From contig CAVPJC010000014.1 in NCBI GenBank assembly GCA_963705155.1, positions 310,001-374,000 of the forward strand: DNA of 64,000 bases, in the 5' to 3' direction. Source of the stretch: CAVPJC01 sp963705155 (GTDB lineage: Bacteria; Chloroflexota; Anaerolineae; Anaerolineales; UBA4823). Shown here piece by piece: positions 39,685-49,441 of the stretch. How positions within the stretch are numbered: position 1 is the first letter of the stretch; each line of letters begins with the position of its first letter. The notes below the pieces were generated by a model. That model did no database searches. It saw only the letters and a program-made list of their open reading frames with translations, and had not been told where the DNA came from. A program made the translations under genes and the position numbers.

Positions 39685-40969
39685 CTTGATGCCTCTCGTG
39701 TTCGGCGCGATCGCGCATTTGCCCCCGGAGAGTTTCTATATCAGGCGGCAGGAGATAGGCCGTGAATGCCAGTAAGATCGAGCCGGCGATCCAGGCGGAA
39801 ACGCAGATCAGCAAGATTGCCAGGTGGAGAGATCCAGAGCGGGCAATCAACCCTGCCAGCAAAGGCGCCAGGGCTGCGCCACCGTTCTCAATGAAGTACT
39901 GAACCGCCAGAGCTGTGCTGCGAACTTCAGGCAGGGTGATGTCATAAACCGTCGAGATGACATTGGCAGATGCGAAGGGGATGAAAATTGCTGTAGCGCA
40001 GAGAAGAACCAGGAACATGGTCTGATTTTCAACCGGCACGTTCATCGTCAGGGTAAGAAGTATGGCGCCCATGAGCACGCCGAACATAGAGACCAGAATA
40101 CGCCCACGTGGAGTCCGTTTGAAGAAGTAATCCCCGATAGCTCCACCGATAAAGTATCCGGAAGCCAGGATCAGGATTGCAGGCGCCATCGTGGTAAGCA
40201 CCTGGTCTGAACTGTAACCGCGCTCGGTCTCAAGATAGCGGAAGAACCAGTAGGTGATCACATTCCACGGAAAAACTCCCACAAATCCCTGGGCAAACAG
40301 CAGCAGCAAACTGCGTTTCTTGAACAGGCCTAAGGCGATTTTTTTGTCGAAGCGATAAATTCCGATTTGTTCCAGATCGGCAAGCTCTGGCTCACTCTTG
40401 CCGCGCGGCGCTTCTTTGACCCCGAAGAAAATGACTGCAGCTAACACCAGACCCAGTGAACCGGTGATGTAAAATACTCCTCGCCAGCCAACGACCCCAC
40501 TCAAGAGCGTGGCGACTAAAAGGCCCACCATGTAACCGATTGGCTGTGCAAGCTGCAAAATTCCATAGATCTTGCCGCGTACCGCCGGGCCGAAATAATC
40601 GCTGATCAGGCTGTACAGACCCGGGTAGCTCGAATCATCGATCCCGGTTGAAGCGCGGCTGATCAGGAATGTTCGATAAGTGGGTGCGATAGCGCTGATC
40701 CAGGTCGTGGATCCCCATACAAATGCCGCCAGTGCCAGAAGCTTTGACCGGGCATAACGATCGTAAAGATAACCCCAGATGGGGTAGAGGAACGCTCCCA
40801 CCAGGAGCGCTCCCGTGAAGATCGCTCCCATTTGCACTTCGTCTATCCCATAAGTTTCCATAATTGGCGTCGTCAATGGACCAATTAATAATTTATCTGA
40901 TTGGTGCAGCAACATGAAAACGAAGAATATTGCTACAACAAACCATCGATAATTGGAGGTTTTTTTCAT
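39674..40969 (-). CDS. MFS transporter
   Basis: 431 residues, about 12 spans, starting at ATG 40969 (MKKTSNYRWFVV). MFS motif A is seen as WGYLYDRYARSKLLAL and the second half as GGAIGDYFFKR. A central cytoplasmic loop (KEAPRGKSEPELADLEQIG) joins the halves. The sequence style resembles spinster/hexuronate-type carriers, but the substrate is not evident. It follows prs by 10 bases. Confidence 0.82.
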   Translation of the reverse strand: MKKTSNYRWFVVAIFFVFMLLHQSDKLLIGPLTTPIMETYGIDEVQMGAIFTGALLVGAFLYPIWGYLYDRYARSKLLALAAFVWGSTTWISAIAPTYRTFLISRASTGIDDSSYPGLYSLISDYFGPAVRGKIYGILQLAQPIGYMVGLLVATLLSGVVGWRGVFYITGSLGLVLAAVIFFGVKEAPRGKSEPELADLEQIGIYRFDKKIALGLFKKRSLLLLFAQGFVGVFPWNVITYWFFRYLETERGYSSDQVLTTMAPAILILASGYFIGGAIGDYFFKRTPRGRILVSMFGVLMGAILLTLTMNVPVENQTMFLVLLCATAIFIPFASANVISTVYDITLPEVRSTALAVQYFIENGGAALAPLLAGLIARSGSLHLAILLICVSAWIAGSILLAFTAYLLPPDIETLRGQMRDRAEHERHQVAA

Positions 40970-40979
40970 GGGCGTTATC

Positions 40980-41930
40980 CTATGCAAGAATGAGCATTTC
41001 TGAAATACTTTTGCCTTTATGAATATGGGTAATAATATCTGACAGAAGGGGCGCGACCGAGAGAATCTCAATTTTTGGGTGGCGTTTTGATTCTGGTACG
41101 GGGAGTGTATTTGTCACGACCAGTTTTTCGATACGGTCGTCCTTATCCAGAATTTCTATTGCTGAGGGTAAAAGCACCGGGTGGGTCACAGCAAAACAAG
41201 CTTTTCCGACCGCGCCGCGGTCATACAAAGCATCGATTTGTTTCATAACACTTCCGCCTGCCATCAGGTCATCGATGATGATCGGACGCCTGCCACTGAT
41301 GTCCCCGACGACATGAGTCGTTTCTGTTTTGCTGAAGGTTGTGCGGCGTTTATGCATCACAACCAGAGGCAGGTTGAGAACTTCTGCGTACCGACCGGCC
41401 ATGCCGGCTCGTCCAACATCGGGGCTGACGATGGCGCCATTTTCGAACGCAGGTTTGCGGAAATAATCGGCCAGGAGCGGAAGGGCGCTCAGCGGATCAA
41501 TGGGGATGTTGAAGAACCCCTGGATGGCCCGGTTGTGGATATCTACAAAAATGACGCGGCTGGCGCCCTGGCTTTCAAGGAGATTGGCGATGACACGCGA
41601 ACTGATTGCTTCCCGTCCGTGGGCCATTCGATCCTGCCGTGCGTAAGGAAAATAGGGAATGACAACACTGACCTCGTGGGCGCTTGCCCTCCTGAATGCA
41701 TCCAGGTAGAGCAATATTTCCATGATATTATCGTTAACCGGTGCCGGACAACTCTGTATCAGGAATATATCCTGGTCTCGCACCACCTCGTCAATCATAA
41801 CCAACAGCTCACTGTCCGGCAGGTGGTGGGTGGTGGATTTTCCCAGGGAAACCCGCAACCGTACGGCAATTTCCCGGGCGAGTTCTGGATGCGCTGATCC
41901 GCTGAAGATCCTTAAAGGGTGGGTGGACAT
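40980..41930 (-). CDS. prs: Ribose-phosphate pyrophosphokinase (variant PRPP loop)
   Basis: 316 residues from ATG 41930 (MSTHPLRIFSG). It makes PRPP from ribose-5-phosphate and ATP. Recognisable: LPDSELLVMIDEVVRDQDIF, QSCPAPVNDNIMEILL, PYFPYARQDRMAHGREAISS (ATP flexible-loop region) and VSPDVGRAGMAG. The PRPP loop reads IIDDLMAGGSVM rather than the usual DDxIDTxGT type, about one residue shorter, so it may be a divergent paralogue. A TATAAT at 41962-41967 (minus) precedes the gene without a clear -35. Confidence 0.82.
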   Translation of the reverse strand: MSTHPLRIFSGSAHPELAREIAVRLRVSLGKSTTHHLPDSELLVMIDEVVRDQDIFLIQSCPAPVNDNIMEILLYLDAFRRASAHEVSVVIPYFPYARQDRMAHGREAISSRVIANLLESQGASRVIFVDIHNRAIQGFFNIPIDPLSALPLLADYFRKPAFENGAIVSPDVGRAGMAGRYAEVLNLPLVVMHKRRTTFSKTETTHVVGDISGRRPIIIDDLMAGGSVMKQIDALYDRGAVGKACFAVTHPVLLPSAIEILDKDDRIEKLVVTNTLPVPESKRHPKIEILSVAPLLSDIITHIHKGKSISEMLILA

Positions 41931-42081
41931 GAGGCCTGCTCCTGAATCGTATCCTGGCAAACATTATAGCCGAATAAGCTCAGCCAGGAATAGCGGTATA
42001 TGTTACAAACCAGATAATTTTTCTTCAGCCTTGACTACAGCGGATCTCCAGTGAAACTTCTGCTAATAAAAACACCGGATG

Positions 42082-43134
42082 TCACGGTAAGGGTACGAAG
42101 GCCAGCAGGGTGGCGGGTATTTTGTCTGTGACCAGTAAAAATCCGATTTTATCCAGCCGGGCAATTCCTTCCCAGTTGCGAGTTTTAAAATCGCCCGCCA
42201 ATTCCAATTGGATCGGTTCTGACTCCGCCAGGACAATTCCCGATTTGTTGATCTGTAACTCCACAAGGCGCTCAACTGAATAGAATCTTCGGTGGGTTGG
42301 GCCTTCCCCATACTTTTCGAAGAGCGGGTCTTCTCCGGGCCACAGAAATATATCGGTGGGTTGGAAGATGTTGACCACCCAGAAACGTCCCTGTTCATCT
42401 GCGGGTGTGGCATCGGTGATGCGATATTCGATGTTCGGGAAAGCCAGTTGGTCCTGGTTTTGCAATTCCCGATCAAACAGGTGAGCGACCGGGTTTGGAT
42501 TCGCATTTTCCCCATTGGCTTCATAAATTGACAGTAACCGGTCACCCAGCACGATCAGGGCTTCATCCGTCAGGTTGGGAAGCGCCGTCTGCGGGGGGAT
42601 CTGGGTGATGTGGGTTGTGTCAAGACGAATGCTGCTCAGGTCTGGCGCGATCGTACCCTTGATTAAGTAGCCCATCATGAGCAGCGGGCTGGCTTCAATT
42701 GTCATGAAAACAACATCGTCTTTGAAGGCAATAGCTTCGAAACCTTCAAAACCCTTGATTTGCTCGTCTAATCCCGGTGCATACAGGGGAATGAGATCCG
42801 CTTCCAGAGGTCCGCTTATTTCTCCACGCAAGTAGGCCAGGATATCTTTCTTCGGTAAAGTGAAGACGCTGCCATCGCCTGTGCTCTGGATACGGCCGGG
42901 ATACTGGGGTATCAATATCAGGTGATCGCCATACCAGGCCATGGCGGAAATTTCGTTATCGTTACTTTTGAGCAGCCCACCGATGGGTATCTCAACCGGC
43001 TTGATTTCTATTGGTGAACCGATCTCCGGTGCAGGCGGGGCGGGGTTGCCGGGGGCGTGCGACACTGACCGTGGACGCACACATCCACTGGCCAGAACAC
43101 TCACAAGGAGTGTCAGGATGACGAAATGTTTCAT
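42082..43134 (-). CDS. Lipoprotein with phytase-esterase/beta-propeller-like domain
   Basis: 350 residues; signal peptide with lipobox LASGC (Cys18). The mature part shows repeated beta-strand patterns (AMAWYGDHLILIPQYPGR, FEGFEAIAFKDDVVFM, NWEGIARLDKIGFLLVTD), like secreted 'esterase-like activity of phytase' or SdiA-regulated propellers. The ATG overlaps the glpC stop (ATGA), so it is translated with the glp operon. A link to glycerophosphodiester or glycerol-phosphate release outside the cell is possible but not shown. Confidence 0.6.
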   Translation of the reverse strand: MKHFVILTLLVSVLASGCVRPRSVSHAPGNPAPPAPEIGSPIEIKPVEIPIGGLLKSNDNEISAMAWYGDHLILIPQYPGRIQSTGDGSVFTLPKKDILAYLRGEISGPLEADLIPLYAPGLDEQIKGFEGFEAIAFKDDVVFMTIEASPLLMMGYLIKGTIAPDLSSIRLDTTHITQIPPQTALPNLTDEALIVLGDRLLSIYEANGENANPNPVAHLFDRELQNQDQLAFPNIEYRITDATPADEQGRFWVVNIFQPTDIFLWPGEDPLFEKYGEGPTHRRFYSVERLVELQINKSGIVLAESEPIQLELAGDFKTRNWEGIARLDKIGFLLVTDKIPATLLAFVPLP

Positions 43135-44432
43135 GCTGCGGGCGATTGGATTGTATGGTAGAGCCCAGCCTGTGCCAGAGCGCGCTGCAATGCTCCCTCC
43201 ACCTCACAGCCATATGCTGCAGCCAGTAGTTCCACCGGGTGAATTGCGGGCGTGCCGGTGCCATGGGTAATTTGCCAACGGCAGGTTTCACTATCACAGA
43301 CTGCCAATGGTGCTGGAACAGAGCGGATAAATTCAAAAAGGGGATTTCCAACTGCAATCGCAATATCGTATTTCTCTTTTTTATATCCGTATGTTCCGGC
43401 AATTCCACAACAGCTTTCATGACTATCCACGATTTTTAAACCAGGAATCAGTTCCATCACTTCTATGGCTGGACGACCCAGCCGGTGAGCGCGGTATTGG
43501 CAGGGTGCGTGGTAAGGCAGGGTCATGGGAACCGACTGAAAATCTGTGGCAAGCGTGCCTTCGTCCAATAACATGAGTAAAAATTCGTTGAAGTCGTAGG
43601 TCATCTGAGCCACAAGGCGGGTATCTTCATCGTGCATGTCCAAAAGCTCCGGGGCTTCATCTTTGAGCGTCAGTGTACAGCTTGTGGACGTCCCCACAAT
43701 GGGTATTCCCTGGCGGGCATATTCAACCAGTGATTTTACATTGCTCTCGTGGTAGCGGCGGGCAGCCGTGAATTCACCGTTTGAAAGCAGCGGTAAACCA
43801 CAGCAGTTTTGCCTGGGGATGATGACTTCAAACCCGTTGGCTTCAAGGACGCGGATGGCAGCGCGACCCACGCGCGGCTCGTAGTACTGGGTCGAGCAGC
43901 CATGAAAATACACAACTTTTCGTGTAGCCTTGTGAAACGGCTTGTGCTTCTTGAACCAGGTATTGAACTTGTCTTTCGAAAACGCCGGCAGGGGCGCCTT
44001 ACGGTGAATACCCAGCGTTATTTCCATACCGGCCCTGATCAGACCGTTTTTTAGCAACAAGTTCGCCAGTGGAGCGATGGGGGAGGCGACTTTCCCCAGG
44101 AGCTCCGCCCTGGCAACCAGGTTGTTACGCAGGCGAAGTAATGGAGGGAACTTTCCTTGCTCGACCAGGCTGGCCCTGGCGCGGGCATTGATCTCAGCGA
44201 TTTTTACGCCGGTGGGGCAGATCATATTACATACGCGGCAACCGCTGCAGTAGTCAACAGAGTGATCGGGAGTGGGCTGGTCGATTTGACGGAACCGGCC
44301 TGCCTGTGGGGCCTCGTACTTTGGCCCGGGGAACAAATCGGTCACCGCGGAAACCGGGCAAGCTGTCGTACAAATATTACATTTGATACACTGGTCGAGA
44401 CTCATCTCAACGGATCGATGATATTCAGCCAT
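43131..44432 (-). CDS. glpC: Anaerobic glycerol-3-phosphate dehydrogenase subunit C
   Basis: 433 residues. Two ferredoxin-type 4Fe-4S clusters at the N-terminus (CIKCNICTTACPVS and CSGCRVCNMICPTG), then two CCG-type domains (FHGCSTQYYEP...QNCCGLPLL and HAPCQYRAHRLG...ESCCGIAG). It anchors GlpAB and carries electrons from G3P oxidation to menaquinone in anaerobic respiration. It overlaps the glpB end by eight bases. Confidence 0.92.
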   Translation of the reverse strand: MAEYHRSVEMSLDQCIKCNICTTACPVSAVTDLFPGPKYEAPQAGRFRQIDQPTPDHSVDYCSGCRVCNMICPTGVKIAEINARARASLVEQGKFPPLLRLRNNLVARAELLGKVASPIAPLANLLLKNGLIRAGMEITLGIHRKAPLPAFSKDKFNTWFKKHKPFHKATRKVVYFHGCSTQYYEPRVGRAAIRVLEANGFEVIIPRQNCCGLPLLSNGEFTAARRYHESNVKSLVEYARQGIPIVGTSTSCTLTLKDEAPELLDMHDEDTRLVAQMTYDFNEFLLMLLDEGTLATDFQSVPMTLPYHAPCQYRAHRLGRPAIEVMELIPGLKIVDSHESCCGIAGTYGYKKEKYDIAIAVGNPLFEFIRSVPAPLAVCDSETCRWQITHGTGTPAIHPVELLAAAYGCEVEGALQRALAQAGLYHTIQSPAA

Positions 44433-45692
44433 GATGTTCTTCTTTGTTAAGTCTTGATCCTATCATAACGGCGCAGGTCAATGCTACACCCTCTCTCGAG
44501 CACTCACGCAGGCTATCTCCAGACGCTATGGTAGCACCGGCAGCGTAAAGGTTCTCGTATACCAACTCGCCCCTCTGGTCAACCACGGTGAGCTGGTGAT
44601 TGACGCGCAGCCCCGAGCGAAAAATTGCATGGCTGCCTGGAGCGAGAAATTCTGGTGAAAACCACCCCTCGCGCCGGTCGGGTCCGCTGACGGGCAGATC
44701 CATAACAACTTCCTGGATGTCACCTTCAAAATTTGTGGCGATTCCGCCTCCGAGGATGCCACCGGTGGCAAGCACATAATTTTTGGCTGAATGCGCCTTG
44801 GCTCGCGCGGCTGCTTCGGTCCATACCCTGGTAATACGATTCTCTTCCACCTCGGCGCTTGTCGCTTCCATTCCATCGAAGACACTTCCACTATTCGCAT
44901 GGATCGCATTCACCAGTATCCGGTGTATTCGCATACCCGGGATCGATGGCGGTAGTGTCGGGATTTCAAAGACAGGAACGCCGATGATTTGTTCCAACTC
45001 CTGCATGATTTTCACAGAATTTGAAATGCCCAAAACGGCTGGCAGTCCCACGCGTCCCATCCCCCCCAGCCTGGACTTGATCGCCCGCGCTGCTGCTTCT
45101 CGAAAACCCGCATCTTCAAATAAACCAGCCAGGATCATACTGGTGACAAACTTACGCTCTCGCAATTCTGGCAGATCAAGCAGAACGGCTTCTGCTGTAT
45201 ACCCCTGGATGGACAGGTTATTTGCTAGCAGATGGGGGTAAAAATCCGGATACCCTTTGAAACCCACCAGCAAGAGGGGAGCTTTGCTGGATAGGTCACC
45301 GGCAAGCATTGTTTCCGGTAGAAGGCATGTGGGGCGCAACGTACCAAGCGCGGTGGGCAACAACCAGTTTTTCTCGAGCGACCCATTCATTGGATAACCG
45401 GCCTGTTTGCATAGCTCTTGGAAGCATACCAGACCGTTTTGGATGGTTTCGATACCTGCCAGTGCGTAGGGGTGGTTGGGATCGTCCAGCATCAGGTTTT
45501 TAATCCCGCCAGGGGCGATCCTAGCGGAATGGAGTTAGCGATCGGGTAGTATCCAAGCACATCGATGCATCCAGAACCCCAATGAGTAGCCCCCCAGCCT
45601 TTTGTCACCACGCGCACGCGATTTCCTGTCTTGCTTGCCTGCCATGCCGTGGCTAATCCAGATAGACCGCCGCCAATCACGAGGACATCGAC
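44425..45692 (-). CDS. glpB: Anaerobic glycerol-3-phosphate dehydrogenase subunit B (frameshifted)
   Basis: About 422 residues. The N-terminus is a dinucleotide site VDVLVIGGGLSGLATAW; the remainder has the GlpB-type ending ENLYAAGATIASGDSLREC. One A is missing in the A run 45497-45501 (GGATTAAAAACC), which otherwise stops translation after PLAGLKT. No start codon is visible: the frame runs in unbroken from glpA, so the boundary at 45692 is placed by the conserved first strand. Either a genuine GlpA-GlpB fusion or another base error hides the stop and start. GlpB links GlpA to GlpC. Confidence 0.75.
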
Positions 45693-47405
45693 AGCAGATC
45701 TCGTGCGCCCTGGTTCTCTCAGAGTGTTGGTTACCCGGGTGTACTCAATATCGGTCTTTTCGGGAGAATGAACTGGAGGGGGACTGCCGGGAGCGTACAT
45801 TTCTGGTGCGAGTTGCGTGGCGAGTGGGCCAGGCAGGTGATCGGCATTGAGGATATTGAGATAAATCAATTCGTCCAGCCGTTCCTGGCGAAGCTGTTGA
45901 CCCCATAGGACGGCTTGCAATCCTTTCCAGCGTTCTTGTAAGAAGTCACGCAAGGATGCATTGGTATTTTCCACCGCTCTGGTTCCGGCTTGATCGGCGG
46001 ATCTGCTAGCTCGTGCAGGATACCTGCCACCCTGTAGGTGCAAAAACCGCCCTGGCAGGGTCCCATACCCACACGCACATCACGGCGGATATCATCGATT
46101 GTCCTGGCTTTGTTTTCTTTAATGGCGCGTTCCACGTCTGCACGGCTCACCAGCTCGCATTCGCATACCAGGCTGCCATAGCTGGAGTTCTTTTCCACTT
46201 CATACAGGCGTCCTCCCAGGTAATGGTTTCCATGGGTTTCAGGACCGGGCAGTACCTCCAGGTGTGTTCGGCAGGGACGGTGTGTTCCTAATTTTTCGCA
46301 TACCAGATCAACTGTAACTTCTGCCATCTTGCGGTAGGTGGTCCATTTTCCGCTGGTGATGGTGATCAACCCTGCTATGCCATCCCGCTGTTCATGATCG
46401 AGGAGCACAAAGGCACGCGTCACATCGCGGGTATCGCCAACCGCGCTTTCCTGGTAGAGAGGCCTGACACCAGCCCAGGCGCGCAGCATGCGCATATCCT
46501 TAAAACCCGGGATCAGATTTATCGCCTTCCTCCAGGCATAATTGGACTTCCCAGCCTTCGATGCCGAAATGGTCCGGGTCTTCGACTTTGACATCGGTCG
46601 TACCAATCACTGAAACCGTGTGGGCGGGTACCAGAATATCACCATCGGATGGCATCTTGCATCGGTTAATGACCGTATTGACAATCCGGTGGTTCATTGC
46701 CAGCATTGTGCCTTTCCCGCCCACGATGTGAACCTTGATCCCGGCAGTGGCTGCGATTTTGCCCGCCCAAGCCCCCGAAGCATTCACCACCATATCTGCA
46801 TAGATAGCAATTTCCTCATCTCTTTCTACATCCTGGCAAACTGCGCCAACGATCCGTCCAGGGGGGTTTTTATCGTCAAAAATGAGGCGTGTCACACGAT
46901 GGTAGGTCAGAACCCGGGCATTATGCAGACGTGCAAATTCGGCATTGCTGTGGCTTGCCAGGAACAAATCAGCAGATGCATCTGGAACACGAAAGCAGCG
47001 CAGAATTTTTGGATTCAGCCGAGGTTCTTCGCGCAGCATCTGCCCAATGTGCAGCTCTTCCACTGGGATACCAGCCTTCTGGCAGCCTGCAACAAAACGG
47101 GGTGCATATTCCGGGTCGTCCCAGGGGGTTGTCACAAAAAAACCGCCTGTGTCTTCAATACAGTGAGGCATGATCCGTCGAAGAACGCGATTTTCTTCAA
47201 TACATTCCTGCGCCGCTTGCGGGTCTTTGACCACATACCGACCGCCGCTGTGCAGCAGGCCGTGATATCTGCCCGTTGTGCCGTGAGTCAGATCGCCCTT
47301 TTCGACGAGCAGGGTTTGAAATCCGCGCATCGCCAGGTCTCGGAGCACGCCAGTGCCGGTTGCGCCGCCTCCGATAACGAGGACTTCAGTCTGATAGGTT
47401 TGCAT
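45693..47405 (-). CDS. glpA: Anaerobic glycerol-3-phosphate dehydrogenase subunit A (two frameshifts)
   Basis: FAD-containing catalytic subunit. From ATG 47405: EVLVIGGGATGTGVLRDLA, then HGTTGRYHGLLHSGGRYV and IGTTDVKVEDPDHFG. An extra T at about 46515 splits GDK/LIPGFKDMRML, and a missing base near 45978-45986 precedes NASLRDFLQERW. The middle has SGKWTTYRKMAE, and the BFD-type [2Fe-2S] domain shows CECELVSRADV and GMGPCQGGFCTYR. The C-terminal LQAVLWGQQLRQERLDE is typical of GlpA. It starts 11 bases after glpK. It oxidises G3P to DHAP under anaerobic conditions. The 3' end is uncertain because the frame continues into glpB. Confidence 0.85.
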
Positions 47406-47416
47406 AAATAATGCCT

Positions 47417-48930
47417 TTATTCAATCCAATTAAGGGTTCGTTCGACGGCCTTGAGCCAATTATTGTAAAGATGGGTGCGCTGATTTTCATCCATGACGGG
47501 TTTCCAGGTTTTATCAATTTGCCAGTTGGAGCGCAAATCTTCCAGGCTGTTCCAAAACCCGGTTGCCAATCCGGCTGCATAGGCGGCACCGAGAGCGGTG
47601 GTTTCTGATATCCGCGGCCGGACTACGGGCACATTCAGGATATCGGCCTGGAACTGCATCAGCAGCTCATTGTAGACCATACCGCCATCAACTTTCAATG
47701 CTTTCAACTCTACCCCCGAGTCCTTCTCCATCGCATCCAGAACTTCCCGAGTCTGGAACGCCGTCGCTTCCAGGGCGGCGCGTGCAAAGTGACCGCGAGT
47801 GACAAATCTCGTCATTCCTACAATCACACCGCGGGCATCCGAGCGCCAGTGTGGTGCAAAAAGGCCGGAGAAGGCCGGTACAAAGTAGATCCCACCGTTG
47901 TCCGCAACGGAATTTGCCAATTCTTCCACTTCAGATGAATATTTGATCAATCCCAGATTATCCCGCAGCCATTGAACCAGTGCGCCTGTGATAGCAATGG
48001 AACCTTCCAGGGCATATACGGCCGGCTGGTTGCCGAGCTTGTATGCCAGGGTCGTCAACAGCCCGCTCCTGGATTGAATGATCTGGGTGCCTGTGTTAAC
48101 AACATAAAACATCCGGTGCCGTAGGTATTCTTTGCCTCTCCAGGGCTGTAACAGGTTTGGCCAACCAGAGCAGCCTGCTGGTCACCCAGGTCGCCGCAAA
48201 CAGGGATTTCATCATCAAAAGGGCCATCTTTGGATGTCGTGCCCCACGTCTGTGGGTCGCTGGATGGAACGATGCGCGGCAGCATGGCACGCGGGATATC
48301 CAATATCGCAAGGATTTCGTCATCCCAATCCAAGGTTTCCAGGTTCATCAGCATCGTGCGGCTAGCGTTGGTTACGTCTGTGACGTGGGCACCACCGTCA
48401 GGACCACCTGTGAGCCACCAGATCACCCAGGTGTCGACATTTCCGAAGAGCGCATCGCCTCGTACAGCTGCCTGCCTGACGCCATTCACATTATCCAGGA
48501 TCCATTTGATCTTAGGCCCTGAAAAATAGGTGGCCAGGGGTAATCCCACCTTCGATCTGAAGCGATCCTGTCCGCCTTCGCTGGCCAGTTGGTCGCAGAT
48601 GCTTTTCGTCCGCGTATCCTGCCAAACAATTGCGTTAAAGAATGGAGTCCCGCTTCTGCGGTCCCATACCAGGGTGGTTTCGCGCTGATTGGTTATGCCG
48701 ACAGCAGCCAGCTCACCGGAATGAACCCCTGCTTTGGAGACTGCTTCACGGCAAACCTCCTGTGTCCGTTCCCAAATTTCGAGCGGATCGTGCTCTACCC
48801 AGCCGGGCTGCGGGTAAATCTGGCGGTGTTCTTTTTGTGCGATGCTGATGACCTGCCCACCGTGGTCGAAGATCATGCAGCGTGTGCTGGTGGTTCCCTG
48901 ATCAATTGCTGCAACAAATTTTGGCATCAT
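47417..48930 (-). CDS. glpK: Glycerol kinase (frameshifted)
   Basis: 504 residues after restoring a base near 48096-48100 (CFMLL/NTGTQ). AIDQGTTSTRCMIFD, VGITNQRETTLVWDR, ALFGNVDTWVIWWLTGG, YGTGCFML, then VPAFSGLFAPHW and LKVDGGMVYNELLMQFQAD are classical GlpK signatures. ATG 48930 is preferred: GGAG lies five bases upstream; a second ATG follows directly. It traps glycerol as sn-glycerol-3-phosphate and leads directly into glpA, so glpK-A-B-C-lipoprotein is one operon. Confidence 0.93.
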
Positions 48931-48948
48931 GTTATCTCCGGATTGCAA

Positions 48949-49391
48949 TCAGCGTGTGGAATGGATGGTTGTCTCAAGGCCGCTTATAAGCTGTTGCATC
49001 TCTAATTCAGTCAGGCGGGCTTCCGGGTGAGTGGGATAATAATTCCAGGGAGGCATTTTGCCTTCGGCAATCACTTCCCCAATTTCATCAACTTCTTCGA
49101 ACCACCGCCAATCCGAAAAATTGAGCTTTTCTCTTCCTTCACGCACATCGTTCTGAACCAGCCATGAAACAGGCGCGATATTTGAATACCACGGCCATAC
49201 AGTCTCATTACTGTGGCAGTCAAAACAGGCTCGTTTCGCCAGTGAGCAGTCTGGCTGCTGTCCCAATTGGGTTCCTTTACGACAGGAGGATTATTGTGAT
49301 CACGGCCGAACGGTAGTAGCTGGATAAGTAAGCAGCATCCGATCAGGAGAACTGGGATAACCAGTAAAGCCAGTATGATTTTTTTTGCCAT
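48949..49391 (-). CDS. Haem-binding domain protein (frameshifted)
   Basis: About 147 residues. One N-terminal membrane segment (ILALLVIPVLLIGC), then the haem-binding domain with RACFDCHSNETVWPWYSN: a CxxCH c-type haem site plus the WPWY pattern of the Haem_bd family (PF14376). A missing base near 49238-49252 splits NWDSSQTA from LAKRACFDC. The C-terminus has GKMPPWNYYPTHPEARLT, also family-typical. It is anchored in the membrane with the domain outside; partner unknown. It lies 18 bases before glpK. Confidence 0.8.
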
Positions 49392-49441
49392 GTCATTTCT
49401 CCAAATTTTCGCTTTTTACAGGAGATGTCGGCTGTGGATGA

